This document shows, in pieces, positions 1-5,254 of a DNA stretch of 5,254 bases; the first letter of the stretch is position 1, and the number at the start of each line of letters is the position of its first letter. The notes below the pieces were generated by a model. It ran no database searches, had not been told where the DNA came from, and saw only the letters and a list, made by a program, of their open reading frames with translations. The DNA is taken from NCBI GenBank assembly GCA_002403445.1, contig DHHU01000023.1, positions 4,009 through 9,262 on the forward strand. Reading direction: 5' to 3'. Made by a program: the position numbers and the translations under genes. The DNA is from Salinisphaeraceae bacterium UBA4764 (GTDB lineage: Bacteria; Pseudomonadota; Gammaproteobacteria; Nevskiales; Salinisphaeraceae).

Positions 1-1041
1 CACACGGGTAAACACGCAGCCGCCATGCGTGATCCAGTTACGCTGGGTCAGCGGCGCACAGCCCAAGCGCTCGGCAATCTTGTCCACGGCCGGGACGTGA
101 ATGTCATAGGCCGGGACAGTTCCGTTAAACGCCACCGTGCTGCCGTCGCTGCACTGACTTTGGTGATTCTGTTCGCGTTCGCGGTATTGGCCGGCGGTCG
201 GCACACCCAGGCGCAGGCACTGATAGCGCAAGCCTTCGGCCAATGCACGTGACGCGCTGGTGAAATCGATTTGCTTACCCCGGCTCACTCCTTCGTCAGT
301 CTCCAGCAGGCCTTGAACCAGTGCCAATGTCTGGGTCCTGGGCAGATGGGCGAAACGGCGATGGATGCGCTTGTTATGTTCCGTGTCATAGAGGTCTTCG
401 GCCGTGAATGGCAGCGTCGGCGCACCAGCGTCGATGATGCGGCCAGTCGTTGCACAACGTTGTACGCCGAGGCTGGCTGCCCAGCGAATCTGACAGTAGG
501 CCTCGCCAAGAGCCGTTTCCTCGTAATGGATGCCACGGTCGTCCAGGGTGTCTCGCACGAACTGAAGATGCCGTGCATCGGCTGTCGAGCTACCGGACAC
601 GACCCACTGCTGACCGTCCCCGGACAAATGGCCCTCGCCGAGCAGGATGCCGTAGAGGCGGGCATCGTCCTCCGTGAAGTCGGGCACCGGCACGACCTCC
701 TTGGGCACCACCTGGGCGACGTAATCGCCGGCCGCAAGTTCGCCCGCCTCGACCCATTCCGGGGCGATTTTGTCTTGGGCTAGCCATTCGTCGGTTCGAT
801 TCACTGTCTGGTCCATCGGTACGCCGCGCAGTGCCCAAAGGGGGTGCTGCGCTGTAACGCGTGTGGCCGACACGGCATGGTTGATCTCCAGTTCGACCAT
901 GGGGCCGCGCTGGTTATAGGCGAATTTATTTGTCACCTCGCGATACTCGCCGCGCTGGCCGAGTACGAGATCGCCGCGCACCATGTCCTTGATAAGTTTC
1001 ACCCCATCGGCCGTGTGCACCGGCGTATCCGGCGCGAAGCA
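1..1041 (-). mobile_element. Intein in NrdA with LAGLIDADG (DOD) homing endonuclease, C-terminal part outside window
   Basis: An in-frame protein insertion begins directly after NrdA Gln455 (codon 1042-1044), where uninterrupted NrdA proteins continue with a Gly-rich GGKRKGA-like segment. Intein residue 1 is Cys (1039-1041), followed by a textbook splicing block A (CFAPDTPVHTADGVKLIKDM, then GDLVLG). Block B is VTAQHPLWAL with Thr63 and His66. The first LAGLIDADG motif is LYGILLGEG (129-137) and the second is LVQGLLETDEG (241-251). The two acidic positions, Glu136 and Asp249, are 113 residues apart, as expected for a two-motif DOD endonuclease. An intact frame of 347 intein residues is visible. 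Blocks F and G with the terminal Asn, and the +1 nucleophile, are beyond the left edge. Known role: such inteins excise themselves from the precursor, and the endonuclease cuts intein-free alleles to spread. Splicing and cutting activity here are inferred. Base composition looks like the host by eye. Confidence 0.95.
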
Positions 1042-2406
1042 CTGATTCACGGCCACGGCCGTATCATTGACCACTTTCAAAAACGGCACCACGCCTTGGC
1101 TCTTGCCGTTGGTACCCTTGATGTGGGCCCCCATGGCACGGACGTTGGTCCAGTCATTGCCCAGGCCCCCGGCGAACTTGGACAGCAGCGCATTGTCCTG
1201 AACCGACTCATAGATGTTGTGGAGATCGTCGGCCACGCTGGTCAGATAACAGCTGGAAAGCTGGGGCCGCAGCGTGCCGGAATTGAATAGCGTGGGCGTC
1301 GAGGACATGAAATCAAAACTCGACAGCAGTTTGTAGAACTCAACAGCTTTTTCTTCACGCTCGATCTCGTTGATCGCCAAGCCCATCGCCACGCGCATAA
1401 AAAACGCCTGGGGCAGTTCTATGCGGGTATCCGCTGAATGGATGAAATAGCGGTCGTAGAGTGTTTGCAGGCCGAGATAGGTAAACCCCAGATCGCGATC
1501 GGCAATCAGCGCATTGCCGAGCGTGTCCAGATCGAACTCGGCCAAACGGTAGTCGAGCAATTCTTCATGGATACCGCGCGCGATGAACGCCTTGAAATAG
1601 GCCGGGTACCGCTGGCGCATTTCGGCATGGGTGGCGTATTCCACCTCACCATCGGCCAACTCGGTTAGGGCTTCGTGGCGCAGCTTGTCCAAGAGCAAGC
1701 GTGCCGCCACGGTGCCGTAGTTGGGCTCGGATTCCAGCCGTTGGCGGGCGGAAAGCACCAATGCGGTGGCCAACTCGTTTTCGGAGACGCCGTCATAGAT
1801 ATTGTTGAGTGTGTCGTTGAGCACCGTGTCAGCGACGACGCCATCCACGCCCTCGCAGGCCTCATTGATCACGCGCAGCAGTCGGTCGTGGTCCAGCGGC
1901 GCGGTTTCGCCGTTGGCGAACACAACATTAAGGTCAGCTGCGGTCGACTCGGTTTCAGTTTCAGGTTGCTTGGCGGCGCGTTCGGCGGCATGGGCTTCGC
2001 GATACAGCACATACTCGCGTGCCACCTTGTGCTCGCCCGAACGCATCAACGCGAGTTCCACTTGATCTTGGATGTCCTCGATGTGCGCCGCACCGCCGCC
2101 CGGCAGGCTGCGGGTAACGCCGGCCACGACTTGCTGTGTAATCTGCTTGACAGTCTCGCGGATACGATTGGAAGCAGCCGCCTGCTGACCTTCCACGTCG
2201 ATGAAGGCCTTGGTAATGGCGAGCTCGATCTTGGAGCTGTCGAACGGCGTGACCTTGCCGTTGCGCCGGATGACCTTGTAGCCCCCCGGTGCCGTTGCCC
2301 CCAACTCGGCACTGTTGCCGGCGCTGTCGGCGCCGTGATGGGTTTCGTTCTGCGCCTGGTCGCGCGTGTCCTGATCGCTGTTCTGGGCCGTTGCTGTGTC
2401 TGCCAT
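1..2406 (-). CDS. nrdA: Ribonucleoside-diphosphate reductase class I, alpha subunit (large), intein-interrupted, 3' end outside window
   Basis: This gene encodes the large catalytic subunit of aerobic ribonucleotide reductase, which reduces ribonucleoside diphosphates to deoxyribonucleotides in the cytoplasm with the radical-generating subunit NrdB. The minus frame starts at ATG 2406-2404, preceded by GGGAG, and stays open for 802 codons to base 1. Residues 1-42 are a hydrophilic D/Q/N/A-rich tail. Residues about 43-140 form a first ATP-cone (starting YKVIRRNGKVTPFD), an acidic linker (PETETES) follows, and about 160-245 form a second ATP-cone-like region. The catalytic N-domain then carries STPTLFNSG (369-377) and LSSCYL, whose Cys386 matches the E. 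coli active-site Cys225. FAGGLGNDW and VVNDTAVAVNQ follow, ending at Gln455, where an intein begins. The active-site N/C/E triad, the second redox Cys and the C-terminal tail lie outside the window. Two ATP-cones resemble the Pseudomonas type. The family assignment is very secure; the finer subclass is inference. Confidence 0.96.
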   Translation of the reverse strand, partial: MADTATAQNSDQDTRDQAQNETHHGADSAGNSAELGATAPGGYKVIRRNGKVTPFDSSKIELAITKAFIDVEGQQAAASNRIRETVKQITQQVVAGVTRSLPGGGAAHIEDIQDQVELALMRSGEHKVAREYVLYREAHAAERAAKQPETETESTAADLNVVFANGETAPLDHDRLLRVINEACEGVDGVVADTVLNDTLNNIYDGVSENELATALVLSARQRLESEPNYGTVAARLLLDKLRHEALTELADGEVEYATHAEMRQRYPAYFKAFIARGIHEELLDYRLAEFDLDTLGNALIADRDLGFTYLGLQTLYDRYFIHSADTRIELPQAFFMRVAMGLAINEIEREEKAVEFYKLLSSFDFMSSTPTLFNSGTLRPQLSSCYLTSVADDLHNIYESVQDNALLSKFAGGLGNDWTNVRAMGAHIKGTNGKSQGVVPFLKVVNDTAVAVNQCFAPDTPVHTADGVKLIKDMVRGDLVLGQRGEYREVTNKFAYNQRGPMVELEINHAVSATRVTAQHPLWALRGVPMDQTVNRTDEWLAQDKIAPEWVEAGELAAGDYVAQVVPKEVVPVPDFTEDDARLYGILLGEGHLSGDGQQWVVSGSSTADARHLQFVRDTLDDRGIHYEETALGEAYCQIRWAASLGVQRCATTGRIIDAGAPTLPFTAEDLYDTEHNKRIHRRFAHLPRTQTLALVQGLLETDEGVSRGKQIDFTSASRALAEGLRYQCLRLGVPTAGQYREREQNHQSQCSDGSTVAFNGTVPAYDIHVPAVDKIAERLGCAPLTQRNWITHGGCVFTRV

Positions 2407-2409
2407 GAA

Positions 2410-2414
2410 CTCCC
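2410..2414 (-). promoter_or_regulatory. Ribosome binding site of nrdA
   Basis: GGGAG on the minus strand lies three bases upstream of the ATG at 2406. The spacing is on the short side, but no other start codon in this frame near the first ATP-cone has a comparable Shine-Dalgarno match, so it supports the chosen nrdA start. Confidence 0.6.
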
Positions 2415-2475
2415 GTCCCGGTTGTCTGTGGGTGCGCATTTCGCTTCTTTTGAAACAACGATACAGCACAACATG

Positions 2476-2491
2476 GTGGGGTGTATAGGGG
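2476..2491. promoter_or_regulatory. Degenerate second NrdR box
   Basis: On the minus strand this reads CCCCTATACACCCCAC. It matches about 7 of 16 NrdR consensus positions, mostly in the left half (CxCTATAxA). On sequence alone this is weak. Its centre is 32 bp from the centre of the strong box at 2508-2523, about three helical turns, which is the spacing expected of paired NrdR boxes. An alternative weak match (GCACAACATGGTGGGG, 2466-2481) sits 42 bp away. Confidence 0.4.
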
Positions 2492-2500
2492 GTTTCAGGC

Positions 2501-2526
2501 ATAATATGGACTACATGTAGTGTCAT
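2501..2526 (-). promoter_or_regulatory. Possible nrdA promoter
   Basis: On the minus strand, TATTAT (2506-2501) resembles a -10 hexamer, and ATGACA (2526-2521) resembles TTGACA at five of six positions. The 14-bp spacer is too short for a standard sigma-70 promoter, so one of the two elements may be wrong. The palindrome at 2510-2521 lies between them, which would suit NrdR repression. This is a tentative call. Confidence 0.3.
2508..2523. promoter_or_regulatory. NrdR box (proximal repressor site) upstream of nrdA
   Basis: The 16-mer GGACTACATGTAGTGT contains the perfect 12-bp palindrome ACTACATGTAGT (2510-2521). It matches 12 of 16 positions of the NrdR consensus as I recall it (ACACTATATATAGTGT). 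NrdR is the ATP/dATP-sensing zinc-finger/ATP-cone repressor of ribonucleotide reductase operons. The site is about 100 bp upstream of the nrdA start, where such boxes usually sit. No experimental support is visible. Confidence 0.7.
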
Positions 2527-2530
2527 GCTG

Positions 2531-2560
2531 TTTACAGCCCGTGGACATACTGTGGATAAC
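2531..2560 (+). promoter_or_regulatory. Possible promoter of the FAD oxidoreductase gene
   Basis: TTTACA (2531-2536, five of six to TTGACA) and GATAAC (2555-2560, four of six to TATAAT) are separated by 18 bp on the plus strand, about 90 bp upstream of the gene. The -10 candidate overlaps the DnaA box. Hexamer matches of this quality are common, so the support is modest. Confidence 0.3.
2551..2559 (-). promoter_or_regulatory. DnaA box in the nrdA upstream region
   Basis: The minus strand reads TTATCCACA, an exact match to the high-affinity E. coli DnaA box. In E. coli, DnaA bound upstream of nrdAB couples dNTP synthesis to replication initiation. Here the box lies about 30 bp upstream of the NrdR box, in line with the same role. 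A 9-bp match can occur by chance, but the location makes it credible. Confidence 0.6.
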
Positions 2561-2652
2561 CTGACCGGGGTTCGCCGCCAGCCCTTGCGCCACGGGCGCC
2601 GGCAGTCAAACCGCGCGTCAGCCACCAGGGGCAACGGGCGATACATCATCGA

Positions 2653-3819
2653 ATGTTGGACTTTCGTATCATGTCGGCCATGTGGCACTGGTTGATCGTC
2701 GGGGGCGGCATACACGGGGCGCATGTAGCCAAGGCGCTGGCGCGTGCCGCGCCCGACACCTCGCTGGCGATCCTCGACCCCCGGCCGCCGCTGGCGGCCT
2801 GGCGCCAACGCGCCGATGCCTGCGGCATGGACTATTTGCGCTCGCCCGGGGCTCACCATCTAGGCTTGCGCGCTGGTGAGCTACGCGCGTTCGGCACCGC
2901 CCACGGCTATGGCCCGGAGCACTGGCTCAGTATCTATCGCCAACCCTCACGCACCCTGTTCGAACATCACGCTGACCGCGTTTTTGCCGATCTGCCGCGG
3001 ATTGTCGCCGCGGCCGACATGCTCGAGCGACGTGGCTCGTTCTGGCGAGTTGTCGACAGCGCCGGCACCGCTCATCAAGCTCAGCGCGTAGTGCTGGCGA
3101 CCGGCCCCGGCGCGCCGCATCGACCACTAGATGCCCCCCACGTCTTCGACAGGGATTTCGCGCTGCCACGCAGACGCCAAGAATTGGTGATTGTGGGCGG
3201 CGGCTTGAGCGCTGCCCAGATCGCCCTGCGCGCGGCGGCGATTGGCCACGGCGTCACATGGGTCACCCGCGATTGGCCCCGCGTATCGGAATTCGACAGC
3301 GCCCCCTGCTATGCAGGACCAAAGTGTCTCGGTCCGTTTCAAAACGCTTCGTTGGCAGAACGCAAACGCCAGCTGGTTACCGCGCGACATTCGGGCACCT
3401 TACCCTCAGGGATTCATGCGCGCATCAGCGCAGCCGTTGCAGCCGGCACGATCGGCTGGCGTCGCTGCGCCAAGCCGTCTTTGACCGACGGCGGGGTGAA
3501 TCTCGGGGGCGGCACCACACTGCGGGCTGAGCAGGTCTTCCAGGCAACCGGCTTTACGCCCCATCCGCCCAGGGACAGCGTAACGGCGCGAACGGTCAGC
3601 CAACTGGGATTGGGCTTCGACGACCACGGTAATGTGGCAGCCGATGAGTGCCTTCAGATCGCGCCAGGGCTGCACATCATCGGCCGGCCGGCCAGCCTCG
3701 TCCTCGGGCCGATGGCGGGTAATATCCGCGGGGCACGGCTCGCGGCGGAGCGTCTTACCGGCATGATAACCGGCTATCTTACAGAGCGACCTAACCCGGA
3801 TCCGCGACGTACGTCATAG
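2653..3819 (+). CDS. FAD/NAD(P)-binding oxidoreductase, SidA/IucD/PvdA-like monooxygenase superfamily
   Basis: This is a 388-residue flavoprotein with two dinucleotide-binding Rossmann motifs. The FAD site is WLIVGGGIHGAH (GGGIHG at 17-22) close to the N-terminus. An ATG motif follows (VVLATGPG, ATG at 149-151). The NAD(P) site is LVIVGGGLSAAQ (GGGLSA at 182-187). A second ATGF motif (298-301) and a C-terminal GPMAGNIRGARLAAERL segment probably complete the FAD pocket. DSAPCYAGPKCLGPF (215-229) resembles a segment I recall from FAD/NAD(P)-binding proteins annotated near lysine/ornithine N-hydroxylases. The substrate is unknown; no siderophore genes are nearby. There is no signal peptide or membrane segment. 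The start is uncertain: ATG 2653 has no clear ribosome site, and ATG 2671 or 2680 would put the FAD motif nearer the N-terminus, as is usual. It is divergent from nrdA and converges on rubB. Confidence 0.85.
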   Translation: MLDFRIMSAMWHWLIVGGGIHGAHVAKALARAAPDTSLAILDPRPPLAAWRQRADACGMDYLRSPGAHHLGLRAGELRAFGTAHGYGPEHWLSIYRQPSRTLFEHHADRVFADLPRIVAAADMLERRGSFWRVVDSAGTAHQAQRVVLATGPGAPHRPLDAPHVFDRDFALPRRRQELVIVGGGLSAAQIALRAAAIGHGVTWVTRDWPRVSEFDSAPCYAGPKCLGPFQNASLAERKRQLVTARHSGTLPSGIHARISAAVAAGTIGWRRCAKPSLTDGGVNLGGGTTLRAEQVFQATGFTPHPPRDSVTARTVSQLGLGFDDHGNVAADECLQIAPGLHIIGRPASLVLGPMAGNIRGARLAAERLTGMITGYLTERPNPDPRRTS

Positions 3820-3821
3820 CC

Positions 3822-5009
3822 TTACGCCATGATGGGCGGGACGTTTTTCAAATATTCGCGACGTTTCTTGGTGGCTTCCCCCGTGAGTGCGAAGCCGACG
3901 CAGCGGCCATCCTCGTCCCGGAACTCGGCCTCGACATCGGCGCCGTTGGCTTCGTTGATCTGCCATTCTCCGGGCCGCGTCACCGGGGGATAGACCACCA
4001 CCGGGCATAGGTGAGTCTTGATGATGATTGGCAGTGCCGGATACCGAACCTGTGCTGCCGCCTCCTCGTCGCCGGCAGCGAGGGTCTTACCAAGAGTCCG
4101 TGCGCACTGCATGAGCGGGGCGACGTACGGGCGCCAGTGACCGGCTACATCGGCACAATCGCCGAGCGCATAGATATGCGGGTCGCTGGTGGCCAGTGTG
4201 CGATCGACCACCACGCCACGATCCACTTCCAGACCCGCAGCACTGGCCAGACGATTGGCGCCATTCAGGCCCACCGCCGACAGCACGATATCAGCGTGGA
4301 TAACTGTGTCATCGTCGAGGCCGACATTGATCGTTTCGTCGTCACCAAAATGCACGCCGGTCGCAGCGCGCCCGAAAAAATAATCCACTCCCGCCTGTTC
4401 CAGCGCTTGGCGTACAGCACGTCCGGCGGTCTCCGGCAAAAATTGAGCCAGCGGCCAGTCCACGGGATCTGCCACGGAGACGCTGTGCCCAGCCGTAACC
4501 AGATCATTGGCGAACTCCGATCCGATCAGTCCGGAACCCAGTATCGCCACTCGGGCTTCAGGGTGCAGGTCGCGTCGGAAATTGCGGTAATCGGTGAGGT
4601 TGTTGATCTTGTGTACCGCATCGACCGCATCGCCCGACAGATTCAAACGAATCGGTTCTGCCCCCACGGCCAGTACGAGCCGGTTGTATTCGAGCGTGTC
4701 GCCCGACAGCAGCACCCGTTTAGCCTCCGGGTCGATGGCCTCGACCTGCTCGTGGCTTCGGATTTCCAAGTCCAGTTCAGCAGCCATTGTATCGGCGTCT
4801 TTCTTGACCAGGTCATCGGGGGTCTTGCCCGCCGCGTAGGCTTCGGAGATGTCGGGTTTGTAATAGTTCGCGCCGTCATCGCGCGTAATCATGACTAGAC
4901 GCGTATCGGCGTCGTACTTGCGGAACTCCCGCGCCACCCCGGTGCCGGCCTGACCTGAGCCGAGAATCACGATCGGCGGTTTCAGGGCTGGTGTTGCGGA
5001 TCCAGACAT
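3822..5009 (-). CDS. rubB: Rubredoxin-NAD(+) reductase
   Basis: This is a 395-residue FAD enzyme that moves electrons from NADH to rubredoxin in the cytoplasm, usually for alkane hydroxylation. The N-terminal FAD motif is IVILGSGQAG (GSGQAG at 17-22). YYKPDISEAYAAGK (49-62) is typical of rubredoxin reductases. LVLAVGAEP (111-119) is the ATG-like motif. VAILGSGLIGSEFAN (154-168) binds NADH. HIYALGDCADV (278-288) holds the Gly-Asp that contacts the FAD ribityl chain. The length fits RubB/AlkT-type enzymes (about 385-395). It lies 24 bp downstream of rubA on the same strand. No strong Shine-Dalgarno is seen before ATG 5009-5007 (the leader is AGTTTTCCT), so translation may be coupled to rubA. 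Its stop is 2 bp from the stop of the convergent flavoprotein gene. Other pyridine nucleotide-disulfide reductases look similar, but the adjacent rubredoxin settles the call. Confidence 0.93.
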   Translation of the reverse strand: MSGSATPALKPPIVILGSGQAGTGVAREFRKYDADTRLVMITRDDGANYYKPDISEAYAAGKTPDDLVKKDADTMAAELDLEIRSHEQVEAIDPEAKRVLLSGDTLEYNRLVLAVGAEPIRLNLSGDAVDAVHKINNLTDYRNFRRDLHPEARVAILGSGLIGSEFANDLVTAGHSVSVADPVDWPLAQFLPETAGRAVRQALEQAGVDYFFGRAATGVHFGDDETINVGLDDDTVIHADIVLSAVGLNGANRLASAAGLEVDRGVVVDRTLATSDPHIYALGDCADVAGHWRPYVAPLMQCARTLGKTLAAGDEEAAAQVRYPALPIIIKTHLCPVVVYPPVTRPGEWQINEANGADVEAEFRDEDGRCVGFALTGEATKKRREYLKNVPPIMA

Positions 5010-5033
5010 AGGAAAACTCGCGCAGCCAGCGCT

Positions 5034-5201
5034 TTATTCGACTTCCATCATTTCGAAGTCGTCCTTGGGTGCCCCGCAATCGGGACACGTCCAGTCGTCC
5101 GGGATTTGATCCCAGGTCGTCCCGGGCTCAATGCCTTCATCCGGCATGCCCTCGGCCTCGTCATAAACGAACCCGCACACAATGCACTGCCATTTCTTCA
5201 T
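5034..5201 (-). CDS. rubA: Rubredoxin
   Basis: This 55-residue iron-sulfur electron carrier starts [18 protein letters not shown] and ends FEMMEVE. The Fe(Cys)4 site is complete: C6-x-x-C9-G and C39-P-x-C42-G. The usual aromatic core residues are present (W4, Y13, W30, W37, F49). It receives electrons from RubB, encoded 24 bp downstream, and would pass them to an AlkB-type alkane monooxygenase or another acceptor. The residues after the second CxxCG are APKDDFEM, without the Arg reported for AlkG1-type rubredoxins that cannot serve AlkB. It therefore resembles the functional AlkG2 type; this subtype call is inference. The protein is strongly acidic, as normal for the family. ATG 5201-5199 is preceded by AGGGA, five bases upstream. 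The gene is short and easily missed by length-filtered gene calling. Confidence 0.96.
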   Translation of the reverse strand: MKKWQCIVCGFVYDEAEGMPDEGIEPGTTWDQIPDDWTCPDCGAPKDDFEMMEVE

Positions 5202-5206
5202 GGTCT

Positions 5207-5211
5207 TCCCT
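5207..5211 (-). promoter_or_regulatory. Ribosome binding site of rubA
   Basis: AGGGA on the minus strand lies five bases upstream of the rubA ATG at 5201. It is a good Shine-Dalgarno match at good spacing and fixes the start that gives the canonical MKKWQC N-terminus. Confidence 0.7.
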
Positions 5212-5254
5212 GATTCAAAGTCAATAAAAGGAGCAAAAAAACGCGCTTTTGAAT

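Noticed and set aside
271..2520. Several open plus-strand frames (271-783, 844-1290, 1438-1668, 1675-2520)
   Set aside because: They are antisense to the continuous, richly conserved nrdA/intein frame on the minus strand. Their translations are low-information His/Val/Gly-rich strings with no family motifs, as expected for shadows in GC-rich DNA.
2587..2599. Small inverted repeat GCGCC-ACG-GGCGC in the nrdA/flavoprotein intergenic region
   Set aside because: A 5-bp GC stem without a T tract is expected by chance in this composition and has no clear role.
4011..4898. A 295-codon plus-strand open frame
   Set aside because: It is the antisense shadow of rubB, whose FAD and NAD motifs are intact on the minus strand.
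5234..5252. T7 tract with a short GCGCG stretch on the minus strand upstream of rubA, possible terminator of an upstream gene
   Set aside because: No stem longer than about 4-5 bp can be drawn and the window ends there. An upstream gene cannot be seen, so it is not called.
1..5254. CRISPR arrays, tRNA or rRNA genes, insertion sequences, phage genes, tandem repeats
   Set aside because: No repeated units, tRNA-like cloverleaf arms, transposase motifs or terminal inverted repeats were found by eye. The only mobile element supported is the intein.

Overview
The window is GC-rich (clearly above 60% by eye), densely coded, and looks like a chromosomal stretch of a gammaproteobacterium. The evidence is a Pseudomonas-like class I ribonucleotide reductase large subunit with two ATP-cones, plus a rubredoxin/rubredoxin reductase pair of the kind that feeds alkane hydroxylases. 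A marine or hydrocarbon-degrading lineage would fit, but genus-level assignment is a guess.

Layout: (1) 1-2406, minus strand: the 5' three-fifths or so of nrdA. It opens at 2406 and runs open in one frame to the left edge. After residue 455 the protein is interrupted by an intein with a LAGLIDADG homing endonuclease domain (1041 down to 1). The C-terminal splice junction and the C-extein lie outside the window. (2) 2407-2652: a 246-bp divergent control region with a good NrdR box, a degenerate second box 32 bp away centre to centre, and a perfect TTATCCACA DnaA box. This is the regulatory combination known for nrdAB in E. coli. (3) 2653-3819, plus strand: a 388-residue FAD/NAD(P)-binding oxidoreductase of the SidA/IucD/PvdA-like monooxygenase superfamily, substrate unknown. 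(4) 3822-5009, minus strand: rubB, rubredoxin-NAD(+) reductase, converging on the previous gene with only 2 bp between the stop codons. (5) 5034-5201, minus strand: rubA, a 55-residue rubredoxin, 24 bp upstream of rubB and very probably in the same operon. (6) 5202-5254: the rubA leader, cut by the window edge.

How they work together: RubB passes electrons from NADH through FAD to rubredoxin RubA, which normally reduces a membrane alkane monooxygenase (AlkB type) or another acceptor; no such enzyme is in the window. NrdA makes deoxynucleotides, and its promoter region carries signals linking it to dNTP level (NrdR) and replication initiation (DnaA). The intein makes production of active NrdA depend on protein splicing. 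The FAD enzyme between the two units has no proven link to either.
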